Assembly: GCA_900321425.1 (NCBI GenBank)
Contig: ONWA01000002.1
Location: 1 to 64,000, forward strand
Direction of reading: 5' to 3'
Source: an uncultured Prevotellaceae bacterium
GTDB lineage: Bacteria; Bacteroidota; Bacteroidia; Bacteroidales; Bacteroidaceae
Length of the DNA: 64,000 bases
The position numbers and the translations under genes were made by a program. The notes below the pieces were generated by a model, which was not told the DNA's origin, searched no databases, and worked only from the letters and a program-made list of their open reading frames with translations. Of the stretch, positions 34,532 to 44,039 are shown in pieces; the first letter of the stretch is position 1; each line of letters opens with the position of its first letter.

Positions 34532-36316
34532 TTACATCCGTTCTGGAACTTCAATGCCCAGCAGACTCATGCCATTCTTGATAATCTTAGCCACATTTCT
34601 AGAAATGACCAGTCGGATCTGCTTCTTCTGCTCATCAGGCTCATTTAAGATACTGTAGTCGTGGTAGAACTGATTGAATACTTTTGTCAGCTCATAGCAG
34701 TAGTTAGCAATACCGCTGGGTGAGTAGTCCTTTCCTGCCTGTGCTACGGCTGTACCAAACTCGTTCATCTTCTGTATCAGTTCAATCTCTTTAGCAGTGA
34801 GATCGGATTGGTGAGAGGTCAGTGGAATGTTTTGTTCTGCAGCTTTTCTTAGGATGCTGCGGATACGGGCATAGGTATACTGGATAAATGGTCCTGTGTT
34901 CCCGTTGAAGTCAATACTTTCCTCGGGATTGAAGAGCATATTTTTTCGCGCGTCCACTTTCAAGATGAAATATTTCAAAGCGCCCATACCTACGATGCGT
35001 GCAATCTCGCGACGTTCTTCCTCGCTCATATCATCGAATTTGCCCAGTTCCATCGATGTTTTGTAGGCATCTTCCATCATCAAAGCCATCAGGTCGTCAG
35101 CGTCAACTACCGTTCCTTCGCGGCTCTTCATTTTACCGTTAGGTAGCTCTACCATCCCGTAGGAGAAGTGTACTAGTTCTTTACCCCACTTGAACCCGAG
35201 TCGGTCAAGGAGAATAGAGAGTACCTGGAAGTGATAATTCTGCTCATTACCAACTACGTAGATCATCTTGTCGATGGGATAGTCCTGAAAACGCATCTCA
35301 GCGGTGCCGATATCTTGAGTCATATAAACACTGGTTCCATCGCTTCGCAGTAATAGTTTCTGGTCGAGGCCTTCATTGGTGAGGTCAGCCCATACGCTAT
35401 TGTCTTCGTGTCGTTCAAAGAGCCCCTTAGCTAGACCTTCTTCCACTTTTGCCTTACCTTTCAGGTAGGTTTGAGACTCGTAGTAGATTTTGTCGAACGA
35501 TACGCCCATCGTTTTATAAGTCTCATCGAAACCGGCATATACCCAGTTGTTCATCTTTTCCCACAAAGCTCTTACCTCAGGGTCGTTATTTTCCCATTTC
35601 ACCAGCATCTCATGGGCTTCCTTGATGAGCGGTGCTTCCTGTTTGGCTTGTTCCTCATCCATGCCCTGTGCCATCAATTCCTTGATTTGTTCACGGTAAT
35701 GTTTGTCGAAAGCGACGTAGTAGTCACCGATGAGATGGTCACCTTTCTTTCCAGCGCTCTCTGGTGTTTCACCGTTGCCGTATTTCAGCCATGCGAGCAT
35801 CGATTTGCAGATATGGATACCGCGGTCGTTGACAATATTAGTTTTGACCACCTTGTTGCCATTGGCTTCCATGATCTTGGCTAATGACCAGCCGAGAAGA
35901 TTGTTGCGCACATGCCCTAAGTGTAAGGGTTTGTTGGTGTTGGGTGAGGAGTATTCTATCATGACAAGTGGTGATTGCTCGTTGGCACTTTGCATACCAA
36001 AGTACTCGTCACTATCGATTGTACGAAGCAATTCAATCCATGCTCCATTTCCTATGCAGATATTCAGGAACCCTTTCACTACATTGAATTTCTCTACGGC
36101 TACACAGTGTTCTTGCAGGTAATCACCGATTTCCTGTGCTGTTTGTTCAGGCGACTTATGTGCCATTTTTACAAACGGGAAGACCACTAGCGTGAGGTTG
36201 CCTTCAAACTCACTTCTGGTTTTTTGTAACTGTACCATTTTTTCGGGCACCTCTTGTCCGTAGAGCGCCTTCACCGCCTCCTGTGCGGCCTTACTGATCA
36301 TTGTTTCGATGTTCAT
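34532..36316 (-). CDS. argS: arginyl-tRNA synthetase
   Basis: About 594 residues from ATG 36316 (MNIETMISKAAQE), rather than the upstream ATG that lies near the -7 box. Class I synthetase: HIGH variant HLGH in SSPNTNKPLHLGHVRNNLLG, an N-terminal Add1 domain, and the C-terminal anticodon-binding DALR domain ending GMSLLGIEVPERM. The KMSKS loop reads GKMKSREG. Confidence 0.97.
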   Translation of the reverse strand: MNIETMISKAAQEAVKALYGQEVPEKMVQLQKTRSEFEGNLTLVVFPFVKMAHKSPEQTAQEIGDYLQEHCVAVEKFNVVKGFLNICIGNGAWIELLRTIDSDEYFGMQSANEQSPLVMIEYSSPNTNKPLHLGHVRNNLLGWSLAKIMEANGNKVVKTNIVNDRGIHICKSMLAWLKYGNGETPESAGKKGDHLIGDYYVAFDKHYREQIKELMAQGMDEEQAKQEAPLIKEAHEMLVKWENNDPEVRALWEKMNNWVYAGFDETYKTMGVSFDKIYYESQTYLKGKAKVEEGLAKGLFERHEDNSVWADLTNEGLDQKLLLRSDGTSVYMTQDIGTAEMRFQDYPIDKMIYVVGNEQNYHFQVLSILLDRLGFKWGKELVHFSYGMVELPNGKMKSREGTVVDADDLMALMMEDAYKTSMELGKFDDMSEEERREIARIVGMGALKYFILKVDARKNMLFNPEESIDFNGNTGPFIQYTYARIRSILRKAAEQNIPLTSHQSDLTAKEIELIQKMNEFGTAVAQAGKDYSPSGIANYCYELTKVFNQFYHDYSILNEPDEQKKQIRLVISRNVAKIIKNGMSLLGIEVPERM

Positions 36317-36335
36317 GTCCTTCGAATTTTGGCTG

Positions 36336-36343
36336 CAAAGGTA
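36336..36343 (-). promoter_or_regulatory. -7 box of argS
   Basis: TACCTTTG on the minus strand, 19 bp before the ATG at 36316. A TTTG at 36370-36367 is 23 bp away, slightly long for a -33 box. Confidence 0.6.
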
Positions 36344-36406
36344 CAACTTTTTACTGATTAATTTTCCAAATCAGTAAAAATATTCATCTTGTATCCTATG
36401 TATACC

Positions 36407-38392
36407 TTATTTATTATATTGGATGGCCAGCATCGTGAGGTCATCACTCTGTTCGGCATCGGCTACAAACTCTTTGACGGCGTTGAACATATTCTTGATG
36501 ACTGTCTGCGGCTGTGTCTTGTCTCTCTCCAAGAGACTCTCTGCCAGTCGGATGACTCGCTCGTCGCCAAACTGCTCGTGACAAGTATTCTCGGCTTCGT
36601 TGAGTCCGTCGGTATATAGGAATATGGTCGTCTTTGGGTCGATGAGCGCTTCCTGATGCGTAAACGTCCATCCTGACAGGACACCAAGGGGTAGGTTGGG
36701 GTCGCAATCCAATTGCCCCACGCCTCTTCCTATCAGTATAGGGGCCTCATGTCCCGCATTACAGTATACGAGGTTTCCTGTCGCCAAATCCAACACGCCG
36801 ACGAAGCAGGTGACAAACATACCGGTCTCGTTGTTCTCAGAAATGGCCTCGTTGATGGCTGTGATGATATGATCCGGTTGTGAGGTGTGGGCGGATACGT
36901 TGCGGAACAGGAATCGGGTGACTGCCATAACCAAGGATGCGGGTACACCTTTTCCGCTGACGTCACCGATACAGAAATACAGTTTCTCATCACGGATGTA
37001 GAAGTCAAACAGGTCGCCACCCACCTCCTTGGCAGGCTTAAGTTGTCCGAAGATGTCTATATCATGACGCTCAGGATAGGGTGGGAATGTTTTGGGAAGC
37101 ATTGACATCTGAATATCGCTGGCAATTTTCAGTTCGTTTTCTATAGCTGCGTTTTGAGCTGTTGTCGTCTTCAGATCCTCTACGTAGCGTATGAGTGAGT
37201 GTTGCATCTCTTCGAACGAGTCACGAAGGGCGCGTATCTCGGTGTTTTGTTTGATCTCCGGCAGCTTCGTACTAAAGTTACCTTTGGCAACTTCGTCGGC
37301 CGTGGTGGTGAGACGTTTGAGAGGCTTGATGGTTCGACGGATAGAGAAGCGTCCGATGAGATATATTACCAATACACCGATGAAGATGATGATCAACAGG
37401 ATGATACCGAAGGCATAGCCAATGACTCTGATATCGAACATCGGTACAACCATTCCTACCGACCAGTCGGTGTAATCGATAGCATGGTAAAACAAACAGG
37501 AACTGGTGCCGTTGATGGTGAGTTCTTTTTCTTCATCATTTTGATAATAGACACCTCTTTCATTAGTTACCATCATTTTTCCTGCATGGTCATCAAGCGT
37601 GTCGGCAGTTTCTTTGGCATGTGTGAAATAGTTGTCTCTGAGTATCCGTTTGATATCGGGGTGAACAATATAGGTGCCTTTTTGATCTATAATGAAGCAG
37701 TAGATATTGTCATCAAGACCTTTTTTTCTGTCGGTCCTTTCGATGGTGTTTTGTAATTTGTTACTCAACCACCCGAGTGACAGGTCGGCTCCAAGTACGG
37801 CAACAACTTCACCTTTTTTGTTATGTATAGGTGCCATGCAGGAGACGAGTGGTACGATAGAGTCGTTTTCCTCGAAGAAAGGTTTTGACCAAGTACCTTC
37901 TTTGCTTTCCTTTCCTTTTTTGAACCATTCGCTGTTCAAGTAGTCATAGTTGGGACCACCAATATTCCTGGTCACGATGGTGCTGTCTTTCTCACGAACT
38001 GCATAGGGGGCAAACCAGCGACCTTTCTTTGGATAATATGTGTCGATGAAACTGATTCCGCAACTGCGTATACGTGGGTTGCGTTCTACGATTCGTTTCA
38101 TGATATCGTACATCTTTTCGGGTTGATCAAGGTTTTCCTCAATCTCATCAATATGATTGACGGTGCCCACATATACATCCGACATCACTCGTCTGATCTG
38201 TTGGTTCGTATTGTCGAGAATCTCTTCGTACTGTCCGATTTCCTCTTCCTCTATGACCTTCACCACTATTTCGTATACCAAATAAGAAGTGAATCCCATG
38301 GAGATAATGAGATTGAGAATAATGCGTCGTGTCAGCATATTGGCAAGCGACTTTCTTTTCTTGCCTATCTTGAGTAATGATTTTAAGTTCAT
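36407..38392 (-). CDS. membrane Cache-HAMP-SpoIIE serine phosphatase
   Basis: 661 residues. TM1 ~26-46, periplasmic dCache sensor domain ~47-320 (CGISFIDTYYPKKGRWFAPY; GADLSLGWLSNKL), TM2 ~325-348, HAMP ~349-400, then a PP2C-like SpoIIE domain (QMSMLPKTFPPYPERHDIDI, EVGGDLFDFYIRD, CIGDVSGKGVPASLVMAV, FLYTDGLNEAENT, QSDDLTMLAI). RsbU-like: it should dephosphorylate a STAS antagonist in response to a periplasmic signal. It lies between argS and rplM, unlinked to the STAS gene at 30925 but related to the fused enzyme at 41861. Confidence 0.9.
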   Translation of the reverse strand: MNLKSLLKIGKKRKSLANMLTRRIILNLIISMGFTSYLVYEIVVKVIEEEEIGQYEEILDNTNQQIRRVMSDVYVGTVNHIDEIEENLDQPEKMYDIMKRIVERNPRIRSCGISFIDTYYPKKGRWFAPYAVREKDSTIVTRNIGGPNYDYLNSEWFKKGKESKEGTWSKPFFEENDSIVPLVSCMAPIHNKKGEVVAVLGADLSLGWLSNKLQNTIERTDRKKGLDDNIYCFIIDQKGTYIVHPDIKRILRDNYFTHAKETADTLDDHAGKMMVTNERGVYYQNDEEKELTINGTSSCLFYHAIDYTDWSVGMVVPMFDIRVIGYAFGIILLIIIFIGVLVIYLIGRFSIRRTIKPLKRLTTTADEVAKGNFSTKLPEIKQNTEIRALRDSFEEMQHSLIRYVEDLKTTTAQNAAIENELKIASDIQMSMLPKTFPPYPERHDIDIFGQLKPAKEVGGDLFDFYIRDEKLYFCIGDVSGKGVPASLVMAVTRFLFRNVSAHTSQPDHIITAINEAISENNETGMFVTCFVGVLDLATGNLVYCNAGHEAPILIGRGVGQLDCDPNLPLGVLSGWTFTHQEALIDPKTTIFLYTDGLNEAENTCHEQFGDERVIRLAESLLERDKTQPQTVIKNMFNAVKEFVADAEQSDDLTMLAIQYNK

Positions 38393-38730
38393 GGCCGCAA
38401 AATTAATAAAAGAACCACGATATGAGAAAAAATAAGCATTAAAAAACCTTTAATATGTTAAATAAAGATAAATGTAGTCGTTTTAACGTATGACAATCTT
38501 ACTGTCTCTAATTATTTTCATACCTTTGCAGTCCGATTATTGGGGAGAGACTTAGAATCCCCGTGGATGTAGTGTGAATAGCACTGTCTTTGGCCGGGCA
38601 GAGTGGTTCGTGAATCGACATTCAAGCATGCGTTAGACTGCTGCGGAGATTAGACCTTCGTTGGCGGTATTTGTGTGTGCAATAAGAGAGAATTAAACAT
38701 GTTTTTTAGTAGTAAAATTTAAAATTTAAA
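38393..38730 (+). promoter_or_regulatory. promoter and ~200-nt leader of the L13/S9/S2/EF-Ts genes
   Basis: TACCTTTG at 38521-38528 is a strong -7 box without an obvious -33 TTTG. The leader 38529-38730 has a clear hairpin (GGGGA with TCCCC near 38542-38562) and other pairings. Long structured leaders before ribosomal operons usually serve autogenous control by a ribosomal protein. No start codon with good coding potential lies inside. The 130 bases before the promoter show nothing else. Confidence 0.55.
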
Positions 38731-39192
38731 ATGAACACTTTAAGTTACAAGACTATTTCCGTCAACAAGGAAACAGCTAAGAAGGAGTGGGTGGTGATTG
38801 ATGCCACAGACCAAGTTGTTGGCCGTCTCGCTTCAAAGGTAGCTAAGCTGATTCGCGGAAAGTACAAGCCAACCTTCACCCCACACGTAGATTGTGGTGA
38901 CAACGTGATTCTGATTAACGCTGACAAGGTGATTTTCACTGGCAAGAAAGAAACCGACAAGGTTTACACTCGTTACACTGGTTATCCTGGTGGACAGCGT
39001 TTCAACACTCCAGCTGAACTTCGTAAGAAGCCATTTGGTGTTGAGCGTATTCTCAAGCATGCTGTAAAGGGTATGCTGCCCAAGGGCCCTCTTGGTCGTA
39101 GCCTGCTGAACAACCTCTATGTTTATGAGGGAACAGAGCATCCACATGAGGCACAGAAGCCAAAGACAATAGATATTAACCAGTATAAATAA
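38731..39192 (+). CDS. rplM: 50S ribosomal protein L13
   Basis: 153 residues: KEWVVIDATDQVVGRLASKV, RGKYKPTFTPHVDCGD, VEKRILKHAVKGMLP-like VERILKHAVKGMLPKGPLGR. First gene of the rplM-rpsI-rpsB-tsf cluster, after a long leader. Early 50S assembly protein. Confidence 0.98.
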   Translation: MNTLSYKTISVNKETAKKEWVVIDATDQVVGRLASKVAKLIRGKYKPTFTPHVDCGDNVILINADKVIFTGKKETDKVYTRYTGYPGGQRFNTPAELRKKPFGVERILKHAVKGMLPKGPLGRSLLNNLYVYEGTEHPHEAQKPKTIDINQYK

Positions 39193-39202
39193 ATAAGGTA
39201 AG

Positions 39203-39589
39203 ATGGAAGTAATTAACGCAATTGGTCGTCGTAAGAGCTCTGTAGCTCGTGTTTACCTCACTGAAGGAACAGGCAAGTTTACGATCAACAAGAAAGATTT
39301 AGAAGTATATTTCCCATCAGCCATCCTTCAGTACGTGGTTAAGCAGCCGCTGAACCTGTTGGAAGTAGCTGAGAAGTATGATATCAAGGCCAACCTCGAC
39401 GGTGGTGGTTTCACTGGTCAGAGCCAGGCACTTCGCCTCGCTATTGCCCGTGCCCTCGTTAAGGTGAATGCCGAAGACAAGAAGACGTTGAAGAGCCAGG
39501 GTTTCCTCACACGCGACAGCCGTGAGGTAGAGCGTAAGAAGCCAGGTCAGCCAAAGGCACGTCGTCGCTTCCAGTTCAGTAAGCGTTAA
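39203..39589 (+). CDS. rpsI: 30S ribosomal protein S9
   Basis: 128 residues: AIGRRKSSVARVYLTEGTGK, GGGFTGQSQALRLAIARALV, and the basic C-terminus ending RRRFQFSKR that reaches the P-site tRNA. It starts 10 bp after rplM. Confidence 0.98.
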   Translation: MEVINAIGRRKSSVARVYLTEGTGKFTINKKDLEVYFPSAILQYVVKQPLNLLEVAEKYDIKANLDGGGFTGQSQALRLAIARALVKVNAEDKKTLKSQGFLTRDSREVERKKPGQPKARRRFQFSKR

Positions 39590-39597
39590 CAACGTTA

Positions 39598-39636
39598 ATC
39601 CAACTGGACAGAGTTTAGTATCTAAACCCGTTGGAT
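39598..39636 (+). promoter_or_regulatory. stem-loop between rpsI and rpsB
   Basis: Outer arms ATCCAAC (39598-39604) and GTTGGAT (39630-39636) enclose an inner GTTTAG (39613-39618)/CTAAAC (39622-39627) hairpin. No T-tract follows, so a leader element or processing site for rpsB is more likely than a terminator. Confidence 0.55.
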
Positions 39637-39715
39637 TCCACCGGACTACCATCGGGCTGATTCTAACAAAAAAGAATTCAAAGGAAAGTAAACAACAATT
39701 TAAAAGATTAAGACA

Positions 39716-40564
39716 ATGTCAAGAACAAATTTTGATATGTTGCTGCAGGCTGGCTGTCACTTCGGTCACCTGAAGCGTAAGTGGAACCCAGCAATGGCTC
39801 CTTATATTTACACTGAGCGTAACGGTATTCACATCATCGACCTGCACAAGACGGTTGCTAAGATTGATGAGGCTGCCGATGCTCTGAAGCAGATTGCCAA
39901 GAGTGGCAAGAAGATCCTGTTCGTCGCTACTAAAAAACAGACAAAGGAAGTGGTTGCTGAGAAGGCAACAAGCATCAATATGCCCTACGTGATTGAGCGT
40001 TGGCCAGGTGGTATGCTCACCAACTTCCCTACGATCCGCAAGGCCGTAAAGAAAATGGCGAACATTGATAAGCTGATGAACGACGGTACGTTCTCTAACC
40101 TCTCTAAGCGTGAGCTGCTGCAGGTTACCCGTCAGCGTGCCAAGTTGGAGAAGAACCTCGGTTCTATCGCCGACCTGACCCGTCTGCCTAGTGCTCTGTT
40201 CGTGGTTGACGTGATGAAAGAGCAGATTGCTGTAAAGGAGGCTATCCGTCTGGGTATTCCTGTATTCGGTATCGTTGATACCAACAGCAATCCTAACAAT
40301 ATCGACTTTGTGATTCCTGCCAACGACGATGCTAAGGACTCTGTAGAAGTTATTCTGAGTGCTTGTTGTGCTGCTATCTCTGAGGGTCTTGAGGAGCGTA
40401 AGGCTGAGAAGGCTGACGAGAAGGCTGCAGAGGCACAGGCAGAGGGAGAGGCTGTTGAGGCAAAACCCAAACGCACACGTCGTACTCGTAAGGATGAGGC
40501 TCCTGCAGAGGCTGCTCCCGTAGCTGAGGAAACTGCTCCTGCCGCAGAGGAAGCTGCAGAGTAA
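39716..40564 (+). CDS. rpsB: 30S ribosomal protein S2
   Basis: 282 residues. LLQAGCHFGHLKRKWNPAMA, RWPGGMLTNFPTIRKAVKKM, VDTNSNPNNIDFVIPANDDA. Beyond the usual ~230 residues an Ala/Glu/Lys-rich tail (KPKRTRRTRKDEAPAEAAPV) is present, disordered and common in Bacteroidota S2. A 126-nt gap with a hairpin precedes it. Confidence 0.97.
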   Translation: MSRTNFDMLLQAGCHFGHLKRKWNPAMAPYIYTERNGIHIIDLHKTVAKIDEAADALKQIAKSGKKILFVATKKQTKEVVAEKATSINMPYVIERWPGGMLTNFPTIRKAVKKMANIDKLMNDGTFSNLSKRELLQVTRQRAKLEKNLGSIADLTRLPSALFVVDVMKEQIAVKEAIRLGIPVFGIVDTNSNPNNIDFVIPANDDAKDSVEVILSACCAAISEGLEERKAEKADEKAAEAQAEGEAVEAKPKRTRRTRKDEAPAEAAPVAEETAPAAEEAAE

Positions 40565-40600
40565 TAAATCTAAATAGTAATCGTAAAATAGTAAATTACA

Positions 40601-41596
40601 ATGGCAATTTCAATTGATGATATCAAGAAGCTTCGCGCAATGACTGGCGCAGGTCTGGCTGACGTGAAGAAGGCACTGACCGAGGCTGATGGCGACTTCG
40701 ACAAAGCTAAGGAGCTGCTCCGTGAGCGCGGCCTGGCTATCGCTGCCAAGCGCAGTGACCGTGAGACTTCTAATGGTTGTGTACTCGTAAAGAAGGTTGA
40801 TGGCTTTGCAGCAATGATTGCTTTGAAGTGCGAGACCGACTTCGTGGCTAATGGTGCTGACTTCATTGCTCTGACACAGAGCATCCTCGACGCTGCCATC
40901 GCTGCTAAGGCTAAGGACATCGAGGCAGTGAAGGCTCTGACGGTTAACGGTCAGACCGCTCAGGAGGCTGTTACCCAGCGTTCAGGTATCACTGGTGAGA
41001 AGATGGAGCTCGATGGCTACCTGACTCTCGAGGGTGAGAACGTTGAGGTGTACGACCACATGGGCAAGCACACATTGTGCACCATGGTACAGACCAACAA
41101 GCCTGCTGCTGAGCAGGGTCACCTCGTAGCCATGCAGGTGGCTGCCATGAAGCCCGTAGCTCTGGACGCTGCCAGCGTTGACCAGAAGATTCTCGACGAG
41201 GAGTACAAGACCGCTGTTGAGAAGACCAAGCTGGAGCAGGTAGAGAAATTTGTTGAGATGAAGTTGAAGAAGGCTGGTCTGAACCCCAACCTCGTTGACT
41301 CTGAGGATCATATCGAGAGCAACATGGCTAAGGGTTGGCTGACTCAGGAGCAGGCTGACGAGGCTCGCAAGATCATTGCTGATGCAAAGGTTGAGGGCGA
41401 GGCTAACCTCAAGATGCCTATGATTGAGAACATCGCCAAGGGTCGTGTTCAGAAGTTCCTGAAGGAGAGCTGTCTGGTTGACCAGGAGTTCCAGTTCGGT
41501 GACGGCGACAAGGCTACTGTTGCACAGTGGCTCGCTAAGCAGGACAAGGATCTGAAGATCACCGCTTTCAAGCGCTTCACCCTGATTGCTGACTAA
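40601..41596 (+). CDS. tsf: elongation factor Ts
   Basis: 331 residues. Nucleotide exchange factor for EF-Tu: DIKKLRAMTGAGLADVKKAL, then CETDFVANG. Canonical neighbour of rpsB. A strong terminator follows at 41619. Confidence 0.97.
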   Translation: MAISIDDIKKLRAMTGAGLADVKKALTEADGDFDKAKELLRERGLAIAAKRSDRETSNGCVLVKKVDGFAAMIALKCETDFVANGADFIALTQSILDAAIAAKAKDIEAVKALTVNGQTAQEAVTQRSGITGEKMELDGYLTLEGENVEVYDHMGKHTLCTMVQTNKPAAEQGHLVAMQVAAMKPVALDAASVDQKILDEEYKTAVEKTKLEQVEKFVEMKLKKAGLNPNLVDSEDHIESNMAKGWLTQEQADEARKIIADAKVEGEANLKMPMIENIAKGRVQKFLKESCLVDQEFQFGDGDKATVAQWLAKQDKDLKITAFKRFTLIAD

Positions 41597-41618
41597 TAGA
41601 GTCTTCTATATCATAATG

Positions 41619-41652
41619 ATTGGGCTGTCCGAACGGGCAGCCCAATTTTTTT
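41619..41652 (+). terminator. terminator of the ribosomal operon
   Basis: ATTGGGCTG (41619-41627) and CAGCCCAAT (41638-41646), 9-bp perfect stem, then seven T counting the last stem base. Confidence 0.92.
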
Positions 41653-41848
41653 GCGTGATGACCTGTAGATGAGGTGCGTGATGCAACGCAAAATAAAACA
41701 AAACAAAAAAATAGGGCTCATTCTGCGTTAATTCTGAAAACTTTCGTATCTTTACACCTGAATAATTGATAAATCTGTTATCGTGGGCAACACGAGTCCT
41801 TGGCTGTAAAAAATTGCACATTATTGTTGTTATATTCTTTTTTTTATC

Positions 41849-41856
41849 TATCTTTG
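41849..41856 (+). promoter_or_regulatory. -7 box of the SpoIIE-HATPase fusion gene
   Basis: TATCTTTG, with GTTG-like -33 sequence ~20 bp upstream (41826-41829). Only four bases separate it from the ATG, so the message would be essentially leaderless. Confidence 0.6.
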
Positions 41857-41860
41857 CACT

Positions 41861-44020
41861 ATGCATGATATTCGTAAGAGGTGGAAGAAGCTACGGAAGA
41901 GCTCCAGTCAGGTGAACACCAGTCTGAGAGTCATCATCTCGGCAGTATTGCTGTTGGAATTGATGACGGGTATCATGTTCTATGCTGCCCAGAACTTTAT
42001 CCAGCGAACGATGGAGCGGATGGTGCGTGTGGAGATGAATGCTATTTATCTCTGTTTGCGCAACCAACTGGCTGAGGCCGAGGTGACCATCGACAATATG
42101 TCGTGGGTGGCGGGCGAAAGTCTGGATGAGCCCAACTGGATGTTTGAACTGAGCCGAAGCGTCGTGAAGAACGACTCAATATTCTGGGGTTGTGGCATCG
42201 CCTTTGTTCCCAACTATTATGCTAGCAAGGGAAGATATTATGGGCCTTACTCTGTACGCAGAGGTAACGACTCCATCGAATCGCTGCAGATGGGAAGAGG
42301 TTTGGTAGACTATACCAAGAGAGAATACTACCGTTTTCCGATGGCTACGGGCGAATCGCATTGGAGCGAGGCGTATACAGACCATGTAGGAGTGAGGGGT
42401 CGGACCACGACCTATAGTGCTCCTATCCGCGATACCAAGAACCGTATCGTCGGTGTTATATTGGCCGACATCCCCGTTAGTCTGCTGCAAGATATTGTCA
42501 ATGAAGAGAAAGTCTATCCGTCGACCCAGCGTCTGCTGCTGTCGGGCAATTACCATGTACTGGCTGGCGAGGTGAATCCACAGGCTATCGATGCGCTCAA
42601 ACGCGTGAAGGCCAGCAGTGATCATAAGGGCTATTTCACACAAATAGATAAGGACGGCAAGAAGCGCCATGTGTTCTTCACCCCTGTAGGGGGAAAGACC
42701 GACTGGTTGCTTGTAAATATCTTGGACGATAGTGATGTCTTCGGCCGACTGCGAATGATGCGTATGATGCTGATGCTGCCCGTATTGTTGGGCTTCCTCT
42801 TTGCCGGTCTTATCGTATGGCGCAGTTCGAAGAATATAGAGCACTTAAGGAAGGTGAATGCCGAGAAGAAACGCATCGATAGCGAGTTGCAGGTGGCCAG
42901 TCAGATACAACAGAGTCTGTTGCCTCAGGGTGAGCTGTGCGTGGATGGTCTGGAACTCGAAGGACTGCTGACACCAGCGCGTGAGGTGGGCGGCGATCTC
43001 TACGATTATTTCATACGCGACGAGAAACTGTTCTTCTGTATTGGTGATGTTAGCGGCAAGGGTGCTCCTTCTGCTATTCTGATGGCGGTCATCCATGCGC
43101 TGTTCCGTTCGGCAGCAGTCCACGAGAGCAATCCTGCCCGTATCATGCAATTTATCAATGCGGCCTCGTGTCATAATAACAATACGAATATGTTTGTCAC
43201 CGTGTTCATCGGAGTGCTCGACTTGCCAACAGGACTCCTCCGCTATTGCGATGCAGGACACGATGCTCCCTTTGTGCTGCACGACGACACACCTTCTCTG
43301 CTTGACGTCATTCCCCATCTGCCTATCGGCGTGTTCGATGATACGAAGTACGACGTGCAGACCATCACCCTTCAACCCAACAGTAGCTTGTTCCTCTATA
43401 CCGACGGACTCACAGAGGCCATGAATGCGAAACATCAGCTGTTTGGACTGGATCGTGTGAAGACGTTGCTGGAGGGCGTCGTCAACGACTCTCCTCAGGC
43501 GATACTGGATAAGATTGTCGAAGGAGTAATGGACTTCGTGAAGAATGCCGAGCAGAGTGACGACCTGACGCTACTATCTATCAGGTATGCCCCTGTGCGG
43601 TTTGAGAGCACGCTGACCAGGACACTGACCATTAAGAACGATGTGCGCGAGGTGGCACAGTTCAGCACCTTTATCAAGACAGTGGTGGAGGAGTTGGGCA
43701 TAGAGACATCGCTCGCACGACAGATTCGTCTGGCGGTAGAGGAGGCTGTGGTCAACGTCATCGACTACGCCTATCCTGTAGGTACCGAAGGTAATGTCAC
43801 CATTCGTGTCATGTCCGACGGCAAGGTTCTTCATACCCAGATTATCGACACAGGAGTGGCCTTCGACCCCACTGCGATGCAGAAGGCCGACACCTCGCTC
43901 TCTGCCGAGGATCGTAAGATAGGCGGACTGGGCATCCTGTTGGTGCGCGAACAGATGGACAGCATCAACTATGAGCGAACGGACGGAAAGAATATTCTGA
44001 CACTGATCAAAAAACTATAA
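41861..44020 (+). CDS. membrane Cache-SpoIIE phosphatase fused to an RsbW-like kinase
   Basis: 719 residues. TM1 ~23-45, Cache sensor ~46-285 (GCGIAFVPNYYASKGRYYGP), TM2 ~297-315, SpoIIE PP2C domain ~340-560 (EVGGDLYDYFIRD, CIGDVSGKGAPSAILMAV, LYTDGLTEAMN, QSDDLTLLSI), then a GHKL kinase ~585-719 (N box LAVEEAVVNVIDYAYPVG, G1 DTGVAFDP, G2 GGLGILLV). Having the phosphatase and the kinase that oppose each other on one STAS substrate in one polypeptide is noteworthy. The STAS gene follows after 19 bp. Confidence 0.9.
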   Translation: MHDIRKRWKKLRKSSSQVNTSLRVIISAVLLLELMTGIMFYAAQNFIQRTMERMVRVEMNAIYLCLRNQLAEAEVTIDNMSWVAGESLDEPNWMFELSRSVVKNDSIFWGCGIAFVPNYYASKGRYYGPYSVRRGNDSIESLQMGRGLVDYTKREYYRFPMATGESHWSEAYTDHVGVRGRTTTYSAPIRDTKNRIVGVILADIPVSLLQDIVNEEKVYPSTQRLLLSGNYHVLAGEVNPQAIDALKRVKASSDHKGYFTQIDKDGKKRHVFFTPVGGKTDWLLVNILDDSDVFGRLRMMRMMLMLPVLLGFLFAGLIVWRSSKNIEHLRKVNAEKKRIDSELQVASQIQQSLLPQGELCVDGLELEGLLTPAREVGGDLYDYFIRDEKLFFCIGDVSGKGAPSAILMAVIHALFRSAAVHESNPARIMQFINAASCHNNNTNMFVTVFIGVLDLPTGLLRYCDAGHDAPFVLHDDTPSLLDVIPHLPIGVFDDTKYDVQTITLQPNSSLFLYTDGLTEAMNAKHQLFGLDRVKTLLEGVVNDSPQAILDKIVEGVMDFVKNAEQSDDLTLLSIRYAPVRFESTLTRTLTIKNDVREVAQFSTFIKTVVEELGIETSLARQIRLAVEEAVVNVIDYAYPVGTEGNVTIRVMSDGKVLHTQIIDTGVAFDPTAMQKADTSLSAEDRKIGGLGILLVREQMDSINYERTDGKNILTLIKKL

Positions 44021-44039
44021 TAACAAAAATAAGAAGATT

